Counted from the stretch's first letter, positions 51,375 through 63,008 are shown. The stretch: DNA of 64,000 bases from Tessaracoccus caeni (GCF_029211185.1 NZ_JARGDO010000014.1:1-64000); one strand, 5' to 3'. The notes: a model not told the origin generated them from the sequence alone. A program made the numbers and translations.

Positions 51375-51920
51375 TTACAAGCCCAGGTCTTCGAGGCCGA
51401 CGGCGTAGCGGTACTCGAGGCCGGCCTCGGCGACGCGCTCGGCGGCACCGGTGTTGCGGTCGACGATCACCGCCACTGCGACCACTTCGGCGCCGGCCTC
51501 GCGGACGGCGTCGACGGCGGTCAGCGCGGAACCGCCGGTGGTGGAGGTGTCCTCGACCACCAGCACCCGCCGGCCCTTCACCTCGGCGCCCTCGATCCGG
51601 CGCTGCAGCCCGTGCGACTTCGACTCCTTCCGCACCACGAAGACGTCGAGCCGACCGCCCGCGGCGGCGGTGGCGTGCAGCATGGCGGTGGCCACCGGGT
51701 CTGCCCCGAGGGTGAGTCCGCCCACGGCGTCGAAGTCGAGGTCGGCGACCAGCTCGTTCATCACCCGGCCGACGAGCGGCGAGGCGGCGCCGTCGAGGGT
51801 GACGCGGCGCATGTCGACGTAGTAGTCGGCCTCCTTGCCGGAAGCCAGCGTCACCTTGCCGTGCACGACGGCAAGGTTCTTGATGTGCTCGATGAGGTCG
51901 GCGCGGTCGGTGTTGGTCAT
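51375..51920 (-). CDS. pyrE: Orotate phosphoribosyltransferase
   Basis: A 181-residue type I PRTase making orotidine-5'-phosphate from orotate and PRPP in pyrimidine synthesis. KVTLASGKEADYYVDMRRVTL, GGLTLGADPVATA, FVVRKESKSHGLQRRIEG flexible loop, and PRPP motif RVLVVEDTSTTGGSALTAVDAV. The start overlaps the sortase stop by 4 bases (ATGA). Confidence 0.95.
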   Translation of the reverse strand: MTNTDRADLIEHIKNLAVVHGKVTLASGKEADYYVDMRRVTLDGAASPLVGRVMNELVADLDFDAVGGLTLGADPVATAMLHATAAAGGRLDVFVVRKESKSHGLQRRIEGAEVKGRRVLVVEDTSTTGGSALTAVDAVREAGAEVVAVAVIVDRNTGAAERVAEAGLEYRYAVGLEDLGL

Positions 51921-52591
51921 TTCTTGAGCTCCGTATCGGTTAGGACGCCGAACCCCACTGAGCGGTCCGGCGAGCGGAAGAAGTCTTGGCAGGTGGTGAG
52001 CGTGATGACGGACTCGGACGGGACGACGCCCTCCTGGCCGGGCACCGGGAGCAGCACCCAGGACTCGGTGTCCTGCACCGTCAGCTCACGAGGAGCGGAG
52101 TTGATCTCGTAGGTGAAGATCGCCTCCGCGGTCTCGACGATCACCTCGTCGCCTACTTCAAGGTCGAGCAGGTGACGGAACGGTTCGCCGTTGGTGACGC
52201 GATGACCGGCCAGCGCGAAGTTGCCGATCTCGCCCGGCAGCGCGGAGGTCGGATACCAGCCGACGCCGCGCGTGAGATCGTCCGGCTCGACGCCGGCCAC
52301 GATCGGCCACTCGTAGTCGTCGCCCAGGGCCGGAATGCGCAGCAGCCACTCGGCCTGCCCCGCGGTGGGCTCCTCCTGGACGGCTTCTGGTCGCTCCCAT
52401 CGCGCTGCGAGCCCGGCGCGCTCCTCGTCGGCGGCGCGCTTCGAGATCCAGGTGGTGCCGTAGAACTCCCAGCCCACGTAGCCGAGGCAGCCGAGGCCCG
52501 CGACGAGCAGCACGACCCCGAGAACGGTCAACGGCGAGAGGCCCCTTTTCTGAGCCCTGCGCGGGCCCCGCCCCTCGTCGCCATCGGTCAT
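51917..52591 (-). CDS. Class E sortase
   Basis: A 224-residue sortase. Basic N-terminus, one TM (LTVLGVVLLVAGLGCLGYVGW), an extracytoplasmic linker and the catalytic domain with His in NFALAGHR, Cys in ITLTTCQDFF and Arg in RSPDRSVGFG. The actinobacterial class E type anchors LAxTG-like proteins to the wall. ATG 52591 is used; ATG 52600 is equally in frame. No sortase substrate with a sorting signal is encoded in this window. Translationally coupled to pyrE, which is functionally unrelated. Confidence 0.9.
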   Translation of the reverse strand: MTDGDEGRGPRRAQKRGLSPLTVLGVVLLVAGLGCLGYVGWEFYGTTWISKRAADEERAGLAARWERPEAVQEEPTAGQAEWLLRIPALGDDYEWPIVAGVEPDDLTRGVGWYPTSALPGEIGNFALAGHRVTNGEPFRHLLDLEVGDEVIVETAEAIFTYEINSAPRELTVQDTESWVLLPVPGQEGVVPSESVITLTTCQDFFRSPDRSVGFGVLTDTELKK

Positions 52592-52637
52592 GCGCCCCAT
52601 TCTTGCCGACCGTCCCCCCGGAGACGAAACTCTCGCC

Positions 52638-52682
52638 TAGAGGTTCCGCAGGTAGGTGGTGCTGTGAGCTAAGAACCTCTTA
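52638..52682. repeat. R6 hairpin element, copy a
   Basis: AGAGGTTC / GAACCTCT stem around CGCAGGTAGGTGG, followed by TTA. It lies just after the spermidine synthase-like stop. It shares TTCCGCAGGTA(G/A)G and GAACCTCTTA with copy b at 54841-54880. Confidence 0.65.
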
Positions 52683-52684
52683 CA

Positions 52685-53524
52685 TCACCAGATCCGCGTG
52701 GGACGCGGTGAGGGGCGGGCGTCGGCGTCGGTCCAGGGCTCGGCTCCCCCGATCCACCCCGTGAGTTCCCGCCCGTCCAGCCACCGATAGCCCGAGGGGA
52801 GCTTGGCCGACTCGCGACGCACACCCGCCAGGTCGACGGGGCCCACCGACGCCGCGAACACGAGGTTGCCGAAGCGGCGCCCCTTCAGCACCGACGGCTC
52901 AGCCCCGACGACGACGCGCGGCCGGCCCTCGACGAGTCCAGCGGCGACGCGCTTGGCCCAGTCGAACGGCGCGAGATCAGTGACGTTCGCGATGAGCAGG
53001 CAGTCCTCCCGTTGGATGCGCCGGACCTGCTCCAGGAACTCCCTGGTGACCAGTTCGGCGGGCACGTGGTCCTGGTCGAAGGCGTCGAGGATCACGACGT
53101 CGGCCCAGTCGTCGGGCATGGCCGCAACTCCTGTGCGCGCGTCCACGTCGCGCACCTTGATCCCGGAATGCCGGCCCAGCGGAACCTTTCGGCGCACCTC
53201 TGCCGTGAGTTCGACGTCGGGCTCGCAGACCACCTGCGCCGTCGCCGGCCGTCGCCAGGCCACCCAGCGGGGCAGGGTCAGTCCGCCGCCGCCCAGATGC
53301 ACGACGCGTAGCCGTCGGTCGGTCGGGGCGCGCAGAGCGGAGTGGTCCAGCAGCATCGCGATGTGCTGCACGTATTCGAAGACGAGGTAGTCGGGACGCT
53401 CTGGATCAACCCAGGACTGCTGGGTCTGCCCGAACTCGACGATGAACGCACCCGGCACCACGCCGTCGGGATGCACACGATCGTTCACCTCGTAGAGCCT
53501 AGTAAGGTCGGGCGGGCTATGCAC
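52685..53524 (-). CDS. Spermidine synthase-like SAM-fold protein
   Basis: A 279-residue Rossmann protein: VVHLGGGGLTLPRWVAWRRP (motif I), VVCEPDVELTAEVRRKV, VRDVDARTG, DVVILDAFDQDHVPAELVTREF. Fits the polyamine synthase-like branch without TM domain; whether it makes spermidine is doubtful, as relatives often lack key Asp residues. The longest start GTG 53524 overlaps the divergent MATE gene by six bases, so GTG 53488 (NDRVHPDG) may be real. Confidence 0.8.
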   Translation of the reverse strand: MHSPPDLTRLYEVNDRVHPDGVVPGAFIVEFGQTQQSWVDPERPDYLVFEYVQHIAMLLDHSALRAPTDRRLRVVHLGGGGLTLPRWVAWRRPATAQVVCEPDVELTAEVRRKVPLGRHSGIKVRDVDARTGVAAMPDDWADVVILDAFDQDHVPAELVTREFLEQVRRIQREDCLLIANVTDLAPFDWAKRVAAGLVEGRPRVVVGAEPSVLKGRRFGNLVFAASVGPVDLAGVRRESAKLPSGYRWLDGRELTGWIGGAEPWTDADARPSPRPTRIW

Positions 53525-54829
53525 CTGACTCGTCGGATTCTCGCCCTCGCCATTCCCGCCTTCGCCGCGCTGATCGCCCAGCCGTTGATGCTGTTGGCGG
53601 ACACCTGGGTGGCGGGCTACCTCGGGACGGACTCGCTGGCGGGCCTCGGCGTCGGCTCGGGTCTGCTGACGACGGTCACCGGTCTGATGATCTTCCTCGC
53701 CTACGGCTCGACCTCCGTCGTGTCGCGGCAGCTCGGCGCGGGCAACCGCACCCGCGGCCTGGAACTGGGCGTGCAGGCGATGTGGCTGGCGCTGGTGCTG
53801 GGCTCGGCCCTTGCCATCGTGGCGTGGATCGCGGCACCGTGGCTGGCCGCCGGCCTGGGCGCGACTGACGCAGTGCTCGCCGAGGCCACCTCCTACCTCC
53901 GCTGGTCGCTGCCGGGACTGCCAGGGATGCTGGTCATGCTGGCCGCCACCGGCACCTTCAGAGGACTCTCCGACGCCCGCACTCCCCTGGTGCTGCTGAT
54001 CTGCAGCGCCGCGCTCAACCTGGTGCTGAACATCCTCTTCGTGTTCGGCCTTGGCGCAGGGTTGGGCGGCGTCGGGCTCGCTTTAGCTCTGGCGGAACTC
54101 GCGCTGGGCGGTGTCGCCTGGTGGCTCGTGACCCGACGCTGCCTCGCCGCCGGGGCACACCTGCGCCCCTCGCTCACGGAGATGCGGCACAGCCTGGCCG
54201 TGGGAACGCCGCTGCTGCTGCGCACGGTGACGCTACGCGTCGCGCTGCTGATCACCACCTACGTCGCGACGGCGCAGGGTGCGGTGGCGCTGGCCTCCCA
54301 CCACATCGTGATGCAGGTGTGGGGGCTGCTGGCCTACGCGCTGGATGCGCTGGCGATCGCCGGTCAGACCATCATCGGCCTGGCCCTCGGCGCCGGCGAC
54401 AAGGCCGAGGCCAGGGCGTCGACCCGGCTGATGACGATCTGGGCCGTCGGCGGCGGTGCACTGCTCGGGGTGGCCGCCATCCTTGCCCGCGGCCCCATCG
54501 CAAACTTCTTCGCCCCGGAGGACGCCGTCGCAACTCTCGCAGCCCGGCTGCTGATCATCGTCGGCCTCACCCTGCCGCTGGCCGGCTACGTCTATCTCCT
54601 CGACGGCGTCCTGATCGGCGCCGGCGACGGGCCGTACCTGGCCAAGGCCGGCATGATCACGCTCGCGGTCTACGCGCCGGCGGCCTTCGCCGCCCTGCTC
54701 GCCGAACCCGGCGTCGAGGGTTTGACCTGGCTGTGGATCGGATTCACCGTCGGCTTCATGGGCGCCCGCGCGGCCACTCTCGGCCTCCGCGCCCGCGGCG
54801 ACGGCTGGATGAAACTGGGTGCGGCCTAG
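53519..54829 (+). CDS. MATE/DinF-family multidrug efflux transporter
   Basis: A 436-residue 12-TM antiporter. RRILALAIPAFAALIAQPLM, LADTWVAGYLGTDSLAGLGV, the internal repeat in the second half (SLAVGTPLLLRTVTLRVALL, SHHIVMQVWGLLAYALDALA) and LALGAGDKAEA are DinF-like. It exports cationic drugs against H+ or Na+. ATG 53519 is preferred since the extended frame upstream is antisense to the spermidine synthase-like gene. Confidence 0.9.
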   Translation: MHLTRRILALAIPAFAALIAQPLMLLADTWVAGYLGTDSLAGLGVGSGLLTTVTGLMIFLAYGSTSVVSRQLGAGNRTRGLELGVQAMWLALVLGSALAIVAWIAAPWLAAGLGATDAVLAEATSYLRWSLPGLPGMLVMLAATGTFRGLSDARTPLVLLICSAALNLVLNILFVFGLGAGLGGVGLALALAELALGGVAWWLVTRRCLAAGAHLRPSLTEMRHSLAVGTPLLLRTVTLRVALLITTYVATAQGAVALASHHIVMQVWGLLAYALDALAIAGQTIIGLALGAGDKAEARASTRLMTIWAVGGGALLGVAAILARGPIANFFAPEDAVATLAARLLIIVGLTLPLAGYVYLLDGVLIGAGDGPYLAKAGMITLAVYAPAAFAALLAEPGVEGLTWLWIGFTVGFMGARAATLGLRARGDGWMKLGAA

Positions 54830-54840
54830 CGAAGCACTGA

Positions 54841-54880
54841 CAGTTCCGCAGGTAAGCGGCGCCTCCCTGCGGAACCTCTT
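54841..54880. repeat. R6 hairpin element, copy b
   Basis: Perfect 10-bp stem GTTCCGCAGG / CCTGCGGAAC, loop TAAGCGGCGCCTC, followed by CTCTTAGACCTCTTA. It lies 12 bp after the MATE stop, in a terminator-like position. Confidence 0.75.
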
Positions 54881-54930
54881 AGACCTCTTAACCTGGACCC
54901 CCTGTCAGATGGATTACCTCAGGTGGTTTG

Positions 54931-55575
54931 ATGGTGCCCATGAGCAACCTGTATGAAGTTCGGTCTGACTACCACGGCGATCCGCTGCCCGAGGATCTCA
55001 CCGGCATCGACCCCTGGGCGCTGTTCGACTCCTGGGTTCAGGAGGCGCTCACTCACGCCCCCGAGCCCACCGCAATGGTGCTGAACACCGTCGACGCCGA
55101 CGGCCGTCCGCAGTCCCGCGTGGTGCTCCTGAAGGAGTACTCCCCCGAGGGCCTCACCTTCTTCACCAACTACGACTCCGCCAAGGGCCAGGAGATCGCG
55201 AACAACCCGACGGTCGGCGCCCTGCTGTGGTGGCCGTCGACGATGCGCCAGATCCGCGCCATCGGCACCGCCGAGAAGGTCTCGCGTGAGGAGTCGGAGG
55301 CGTACTTCGCGGAGCGTCCGCGCGCCAGCCAGATCGGCACCTGGGCGTCCAGCCAGTCGAACGAGATCCAGTCGCGCGACGATCTGGCGTGGGCCGCCGG
55401 CGAGGCACAGCAGCGCTTCGCGGGCCGCAACGTCGAGTGCCCGCCCAACTGGGGTGGCTACCGGATCAAGGTCAGCCAGCTCGAGTTCTGGCAGGGCCTC
55501 CCCAACCGGATGCATGACCGGGCCACCTTCGTCCTCACCGACACCGGCTGGGAACCCCGCCGCTTGGCCCCGTAA
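54931..55575 (+). CDS. pdxH: Pyridoxamine 5'-phosphate oxidase
   Basis: A 214-residue FMN enzyme oxidising pyridoxine/pyridoxamine phosphate to pyridoxal phosphate. DPWALFDSWVQEALTHAPEP, AMVLNTVDADGRPQSRVVLLKE, FFTNYDSAKGQEIANNP, ASQSN-like WASSQSNEIQSRDDL and the C-terminal signature LEFWQGLPNRMHDR. ATG 54931 has AGGTGG four bases upstream; ATG 54940 is also possible. Confidence 0.95.
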   Translation: MVPMSNLYEVRSDYHGDPLPEDLTGIDPWALFDSWVQEALTHAPEPTAMVLNTVDADGRPQSRVVLLKEYSPEGLTFFTNYDSAKGQEIANNPTVGALLWWPSTMRQIRAIGTAEKVSREESEAYFAERPRASQIGTWASSQSNEIQSRDDLAWAAGEAQQRFAGRNVECPPNWGGYRIKVSQLEFWQGLPNRMHDRATFVLTDTGWEPRRLAP

Positions 55576-55611
55576 AGCCCACCCCCACGCCGCGCCACTG
55601 ACGCTCTTTGA

Positions 55612-55753
55612 GGTGCGAGGCCGCCCGCGGCCGAGCCTCGAAAAGAGCCAGCGCAAGCCGGGGCAGAGACTGCTCTTCGGCTGGCGGTGGCTCTTTTCGA
55701 GGCTCCGCTGCGCTCCGCACCTCAAAGAGCGTGAAACAGCACCTCGAAGAGCG
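55612..55753. repeat. R1 palindromic repeat cluster, full unit
   Basis: Left hairpin GCTCTTTGAGGTGCGAGGCC to GCCTCGAAAAGAGCC, a spacer of about 45 bp, right arm GGCTCTTTTCGAGGCTCCG to CCGCACCTCAAAGAGCG, plus an extra half-arm CACCTCGAAGAGCG. It lies between the convergent pdxH and DUF1707 genes. Confidence 0.85.
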
Positions 55754-55768
55754 TGGGTGAGCGTGGTG

Positions 55769-56356
55769 TCAGGAACCGAGTTGGCGTTCCCAGAGTTCGA
55801 CGGACTGCTTCGCCGTGCGTAGATCGGTGCCGGTGAACTCGCGGTAGCGCTTGATCGCCTCGATCTTCCTGCCCGCTCGGATCAGAGCGGTGATCTCTTC
55901 CTGTTCCCCGTAACCCAGGTACTTCACGGGAGCGTTGGGATCCGGTTTCGCGTCCATCCTCGGCCTCAGCAAGGTGTAACCGAGGGCGATGACGATCATG
56001 ACCGGGATGATGTTTCCTCGCATCACGCCGAAGGCGACCACCGCGATGACGATCATCCACCACCACTGCTGCCAGAACGTCTTCTGGGGCACGACCGAGT
56101 ACGCCAGGTAGTCCGGCACCGCCGCCGGGTGAGGCGGCCGTGCTTCGACGGGTACCGGATAGGCCGGCCCCTCCAGCGCGGGAAGGTCGAAGAAGAGTTC
56201 GTTCAGCTCGGCTCGGGTGCGCGCCTCGAGCGCCTTGCCCATCCGGTCGGAGAACTCCTCGCTACTGAGCCTGCCCGCGGCCGCGTGCTCGCGCAGTTTG
56301 TCCACCGCGTCGTCTCGCTCGCCGTCGCTGACGCGAATACTGCCCGGGTCGTTCAT
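55769..56356 (-). CDS. DUF1707 membrane protein with L7/L12-like C-terminal motif
   Basis: A 195-residue protein. N-terminal DUF1707 domain (IRVSDGERDDAVDKLREHAA, RLSSEEFSDRMGKALEARTR), then a TM pair (MIVIAVVAFGVMRGNIIPVM), and a C-terminal piece (EITALIRAGRKIEAIKRYRE, TGTDLRTAKQSVELW) that resembles the ribosomal L7/L12 C-terminal helix-loop pattern (IK-x-R-x-x-TG-x-x-L-x-x-AK). Start ATG 56356. Topology puts both ends in the cytosol. Function unknown. Confidence 0.8.
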   Translation of the reverse strand: MNDPGSIRVSDGERDDAVDKLREHAAAGRLSSEEFSDRMGKALEARTRAELNELFFDLPALEGPAYPVPVEARPPHPAAVPDYLAYSVVPQKTFWQQWWWMIVIAVVAFGVMRGNIIPVMIVIALGYTLLRPRMDAKPDPNAPVKYLGYGEQEEITALIRAGRKIEAIKRYREFTGTDLRTAKQSVELWERQLGS

Positions 56357-56449
56357 GGGCTCAAGTGTAGGACGGGCGCGACGATGACCAACACGGAACC
56401 TCCTAGACTGATCACCGACCAGGCGAGCCGACCCAGACGGGAACACGAA

Positions 56450-58108
56450 ATGGTTTCGACCGGCCCTTCGCCACGCGCGTGGTTGATGTGGGCACTCTGC
56501 GTCCTCGCGTATGCGGCGGCGGTGTTTCAGCGCACCAGTTTCGGCGTCGCCAGCGGACTCGCCACGGAGCGCTTCGCCGCGGGAGCGTCGGTCACCAGCC
56601 TTTTCGTCGTGGTCCAGCTGATCACCTACGCCGCGATGCAGGTGCCCGTCGGGCTCATGACCGACCGTTGGGGAACCCGCGCGATGGTGAGCACGGGCGC
56701 GCTGCTGATGTGCGCGGGACAGTTGGCGCTCGCCGTCAGCCCCGATCTGACCTCGGCGATCCTGGCGCGCGTGCTCGTCGGCGCCGGCGACGCGATGACC
56801 TTCACCGCCGTGCTGCGTCTGCTCCCGTTCTGGTTTCCTCCGGGTCGCATTCCGCTGCTGAACCAGATCACCTCGATGCTCGGCCAGTTCGGGCAGCTCG
56901 GCAGCTCTCTCCCACTCGCGGCGCTGCTGGCGACGGCCGGCTGGACCCGATCCTTCCTCGCCGCTGCGACGGTGTCCGCGGTCGTCGGCGCGCTGCTGCT
57001 GATCGTGCTGCGCAACTATCCCGACGCGTCGTCGGCTCGCCGAAGCCGCGCGGGCGATGCCAAGCGGAGCGTGCGCGCCCAGATCGTGGATGTGTTCTCA
57101 CATCCTGCGTCGCGGGTGGCCTTCTGGATCCACTGGATGTGCGGCTTCTGGCCCATGGTCTTCGCGCTCATGTGGGGCTATCCGTTCCTGCTCGATGGGC
57201 AGGGCTACTCCTCTCAGGTGACCGCCGGCCTGTTCACGCTCTATGTCTTCGCCGGTGTTCCGGCCGCGATCGTCGTGGGCATCGTCAGCCGACGCGCCCC
57301 GCTCCAGCGGGTGAACCTGGCGTTGATGTTCTCGCTCCTCGCGGTGCTGCCCTGGCTGGTGGTGCTCCTTCTTCCTGGCCCGGCTCCGGTGTGGCTGATG
57401 GCCGTCCTGATGATCGGCATCTCTGCGGCCGGCCCCGGCTCTGGCATCGGGTTCGACGTCGCCCGAGCGAGCAACCCCCTGCGCTCCATGGGCACCGCCA
57501 CCGGCATCGTGATCGTCGGCGGATTCACGGCCGGAGTGCTGGGGATCTTCGTGATCGGATTGGTACTGGACGCCTTCGGAAGCTACTCCCTGACCGCCTT
57601 CCGCTGGGCGATGGCCGCCCAGTTCGCGGTGTGGGGCGTCGGGGTCGTCGGTGTCTACGTCGAGCGACGACGGGCACGCCGACAGGACGCTCGCCGCGGG
57701 GTCCGGTATCCGTCGCTGCGCACGGTGCTGGTGCGCGAGCTGTCCGCGCTCGGAGATGTGAGGTTGCGACGCAACCTGCCGACCGACCACACCCCGATGC
57801 CGCACCTGACGCTCCAGGTCCGCGACGGCCGCGAGGTGGCCGTCGCGGCCGTCCTGCCGGGAACGGGACGACGACTGGTCGCGATCGACCTGCCGCCTGC
57901 CGACGCGGACGCGACGTGGTGGCGGCAGCGGGTGCGCGACTATCTCGATCTCGTGGCGACGCCTCGCCTGGAGATCGGCGGCATCGAGGTGCGCTGCCCC
58001 ACCCGAGCGGCCCGCCGCCAGGCGCAGGAACTCATCGCCGACGCGCTCAGCGGCGAGACGGAACCACTCACCTACGAGGTGGTCGTGGTTCCGTATCACC
58101 CCACATAG
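56450..58108 (+). CDS. MFS transporter with C-terminal cytosolic extension
   Basis: A 552-residue major-facilitator protein. Twelve TMs lie in residues 1-400; QVPVGLMTDRWGTRAMVSTG is the family motif A (D-R-x-G-x-R). After the last TM about 150 soluble residues follow (RRNLPTDHTPMPHLTLQVRD, ATPRLEIGGIEVRC), a mixed alpha/beta domain unusual for MFS carriers. Substrate unknown. The start is ATG 56450; in-frame ATGs upstream belong to sequence antisense to the DUF1707 gene. Confidence 0.85.
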   Translation: MVSTGPSPRAWLMWALCVLAYAAAVFQRTSFGVASGLATERFAAGASVTSLFVVVQLITYAAMQVPVGLMTDRWGTRAMVSTGALLMCAGQLALAVSPDLTSAILARVLVGAGDAMTFTAVLRLLPFWFPPGRIPLLNQITSMLGQFGQLGSSLPLAALLATAGWTRSFLAAATVSAVVGALLLIVLRNYPDASSARRSRAGDAKRSVRAQIVDVFSHPASRVAFWIHWMCGFWPMVFALMWGYPFLLDGQGYSSQVTAGLFTLYVFAGVPAAIVVGIVSRRAPLQRVNLALMFSLLAVLPWLVVLLLPGPAPVWLMAVLMIGISAAGPGSGIGFDVARASNPLRSMGTATGIVIVGGFTAGVLGIFVIGLVLDAFGSYSLTAFRWAMAAQFAVWGVGVVGVYVERRRARRQDARRGVRYPSLRTVLVRELSALGDVRLRRNLPTDHTPMPHLTLQVRDGREVAVAAVLPGTGRRLVAIDLPPADADATWWRQRVRDYLDLVATPRLEIGGIEVRCPTRAARRQAQELIADALSGETEPLTYEVVVVPYHPT

Positions 58109-58122
58109 TCAGACCTGGGTAG

Positions 58123-60690
<2,568 letters not shown>

Positions 60691-60719
60691 GCAGTCCCCT
60701 TCAAAGGCCTTGTTCAGAG

Positions 60720-60738
60720 TTGAGTCTACCTCGCTCAA
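60720..60738 (-). promoter_or_regulatory. HAIR element (HspR site), proximal
   Basis: TTGAGT, 7-bp spacer CTACCTC, GCTCAA: the half-sites and 7-bp spacing of the HspR-associated inverted repeat (CTTGAGT-N7-ACTCAAG). It lies 30 bp upstream of the clpB ATG. Confidence 0.85.
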
Positions 60739-60776
60739 CGTCGAGAACAACCCAGAAATTCCACCGTTGCTCAAAG

Positions 60777-60795
60777 TTGAGCCAGACACACTCAA
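60777..60795 (-). promoter_or_regulatory. HAIR element (HspR site), distal
   Basis: TTGAGC, 7-bp spacer CAGACAC, ACTCAA. It is a second HAIR copy whose start is 57 bp from that of the proximal one, possibly cooperative. A third half-site-like CTCAA word lies between them. Confidence 0.8.
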
Positions 60796-60964
60796 TCGGG
60801 AATCCCACGGAACCGGCACATCGTCGAGCGATTGGCAATAGCATCGGACGAGAGAGGGCTTATCGACGCACCGCCGCGGTCGGAGTCTCGTGGCGGTCAT
60901 CGGGAAGACCGCGGGATTCTTCGGGTCCGTCCTCTCGTGTCGTTCAGCGTCGACGAGGAGAATA

Positions 60965-62797
60965 ATGTCCATCCAACATCCCCAGGCAGCCAGCCAAGTC
61001 CCCGGCCTGATCGAGTGGGTCGAGGAGGTCGTGAGCCTGACGAAGCCCGACGAGGTCGTCTACTGCGACGGGTCCGAGGAGGAACGCTCAGAACTCACCC
61101 AGCTCCTCGTCGATAAGGGCACCGTCGTGCGCCTCAACGAGGATCTGATGCCCAACTCCCTCTACGCCCGCACCGACCCTGAGGACGTCGCGCGCGTCGA
61201 GGACCAGACCTTCATCTGCTCCGTCGACGAGGCCGACGCGGGCCCCACCAACAACTGGATGAACCCCGACCAGATGAAGGGCATCCTGACCAAGCTCTAC
61301 GACGGCTGCATGAAGGGCCGCACGCTGTACGTAATCCCGTTCTGCATGGGACACCTCGACGCCGAGGATCCCAAGTTCGGCATCGAGATCACGGACTCCG
61401 CCTATGTGGTGCTGTCGATGCGCATCATGACCCGGATGGGCCAGGCCGTGCTCGAGCGGATGGCCGAGCTCAAGGCCTCCTTCGTGCCGGCTCTGCACTC
61501 CGTCGGCATGCCCCTGGACGAGGGCGTCGACGACGTGCCCTGGCCGTGCAACGACATCAAGTACATCGTGCACTTCCCCGAGGAGCGGATGGTCTGGAGC
61601 TACGGCTCCGGCTACGGCGGCAACTCGCTGCTGGGCAAGAAGTGCTACGCGCTGCGCATCGCCTCGGTGATGGGCCGCGACGAGGGCTGGATGGCCGAGC
61701 ACATGCTGATCCTGCGGATCATCTCCCCCGAGGGCAAGGCGTATCACGTGTGTGCCGCATTCCCGTCGGCCTGCGGCAAGACCAACCTCGCCATGCTGCA
61801 GCCCACCATCCCAGGCTGGACGGTCGAGACCCTCGGCGACGACATCGCCTGGCTGCGCCCGGGATCCGACGGGCGGCTGTGGGCCGTGAACCCCGAGACG
61901 GGCCTGTTCGGCGTCGCCCCCGGCACCGGAGCCAAGACCAATCCGCATGCCATGACGGCCATCGAGAAGGGCAACTCGATCTTCACCAACGTCGGCCTCA
62001 CCGCCGACGGCGACGTGTGGTGGGAGGGCCGCACCAAGGAGCGTCCGGCCGACCTCGCCGACTGGCATGGCCGGCAGTACGGTCCCACCGAGGAGCGCCA
62101 GGGCCGCACCGTCGCCCATCCCAACAGCCGCTTCTGCACCCCGATCGAGCAGGTCTCGATCCTCTCCGATGCCTACGACGATCCCCGTGGCGTCCCCGTC
62201 GACGCGATCATCTTCGGCGGCCGGCGCGAGAACACCATCCCGCTGGTGTCGCAGTCGCGGAGCTGGGCGCACGGCGTCTTCATGGGAGCCACCTGCTCGT
62301 CGGAGACGACGGCCGCAGCCAAGGGAGCCGTGGGCGTGCTGCGCCGCGATCCCATGGCCATGCTGCCCTTCATCGGCTACCACGTCGGCGACTACCTGCA
62401 GCACTGGATCGACATGGGCAACGGCACCGAGGCCGACAAACTGCCCAAGATCTTCTACGTCAACTGGTTCCGCCGCGACGCCGACGGCCGCTTCATGTGG
62501 CCGGGCTTCGGCGAGAACTCGCGCGTGCTCAAGTGGATCGTGGAGCGCTTGGAGGGCAAGGTCGACGCGGTCACCACGCCCGCGGGTCTGCTGCCGAAGC
62601 CGGATGATCTCGACGTCGATGGCCTCGACATCCCAGAGAACGACCTGAAGGCAGTCATCTCCTACAGCCCCCGAGAATGGGCCGACGAGCTCCCGCGGAT
62701 CCGCCAGTGGCTCCAGTCGCTGGGAGACAAGACCCCCGCCGAGATGAACGACGAGCTCTGGCTGATCGCCGAGGCCATGGCCCGCCACGGCCTGTGA
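60965..62797 (+). CDS. pckG: Phosphoenolpyruvate carboxykinase (GTP)
   Basis: A 610-residue GTP-type PEPCK interconverting oxaloacetate and PEP. PEP/Mn sites in [21 protein letters not shown], kinase-1a P-loop with reactive Cys [12 protein letters not shown], metal site TLGDDIAWL, and base-binding [22 protein letters not shown] 60965 has GAGGAG five bases upstream. With the transcarboxylase it supplies the C3-C4 node of the propionate pathway. Confidence 0.97.
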   Translation: MSIQHPQAASQVPGLIEWVEEVVSLTKPDEVVYCDGSEEERSELTQLLVDKGTVVRLNEDLMPNSLYARTDPEDVARVEDQTFICSVDEADAGPTNNWMNPDQMKGILTKLYDGCMKGRTLYVIPFCMGHLDAEDPKFGIEITDSAYVVLSMRIMTRMGQAVLERMAELKASFVPALHSVGMPLDEGVDDVPWPCNDIKYIVHFPEERMVWSYGSGYGGNSLLGKKCYALRIASVMGRDEGWMAEHMLILRIISPEGKAYHVCAAFPSACGKTNLAMLQPTIPGWTVETLGDDIAWLRPGSDGRLWAVNPETGLFGVAPGTGAKTNPHAMTAIEKGNSIFTNVGLTADGDVWWEGRTKERPADLADWHGRQYGPTEERQGRTVAHPNSRFCTPIEQVSILSDAYDDPRGVPVDAIIFGGRRENTIPLVSQSRSWAHGVFMGATCSSETTAAAKGAVGVLRRDPMAMLPFIGYHVGDYLQHWIDMGNGTEADKLPKIFYVNWFRRDADGRFMWPGFGENSRVLKWIVERLEGKVDAVTTPAGLLPKPDDLDVDGLDIPENDLKAVISYSPREWADELPRIRQWLQSLGDKTPAEMNDELWLIAEAMARHGL

Positions 62798-62806
62798 CCC
62801 CACCCA

Positions 62807-62857
62807 CGCTCTTCGAGGTGCGAGGCCGTCCGCGGCCGAGCCTCGAGGAGAGCGTGA
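62807..62857. repeat. R1-type single hairpin (copy f)
   Basis: A 51-bp hairpin starting CGCTCTTCGAGGTGCGAGGC and ending CCTCGAGGAGAGCGTGA, with a CCG/CGG-paired inner part. It is identical to 63030-63080 in the same orientation. Confidence 0.9.
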
Positions 62858-62898
62858 CGGTGCCTGGGGGCTTGTGGTCGGTTTCGGTGGTCTCGTTC

Positions 62899-63008
62899 GT
62901 CGTGTTACGGATGGGGTCCGCTCCTGCCCGGCCGTGTTCCGGCGCTTCGCGCGGGCTCACGGCTTTACGCCCACCAAACCCACTCGCGAACCCCATCCTC
63001 CACACGAC
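62899..63008. other. Long imperfect hairpin between two R1 copies
   Basis: Arms GTCGTGT-TAC-GGATGGGGT (62899-62917) and ACCCCATCC-TCC-ACACGAC (62990-63008) form a 16-bp stem with one internal loop and a 72-nt GC-rich loop that contains further self-complementary words (GCGCTTCGCGC). No gene is seen here. It could be a structured RNA or an inserted element bounded by identical R1 hairpins. Confidence 0.5.

Noticed and set aside
60691-60972. Open extension upstream of clpB
   Set aside because: It contains both HAIR operators; the ClpB N domain begins at ATG 60690.
62866-62885. GGGGGCTTG word resembling half of an RAE
   Set aside because: No matching CAAG-C arm and no rifamycin gene follows.
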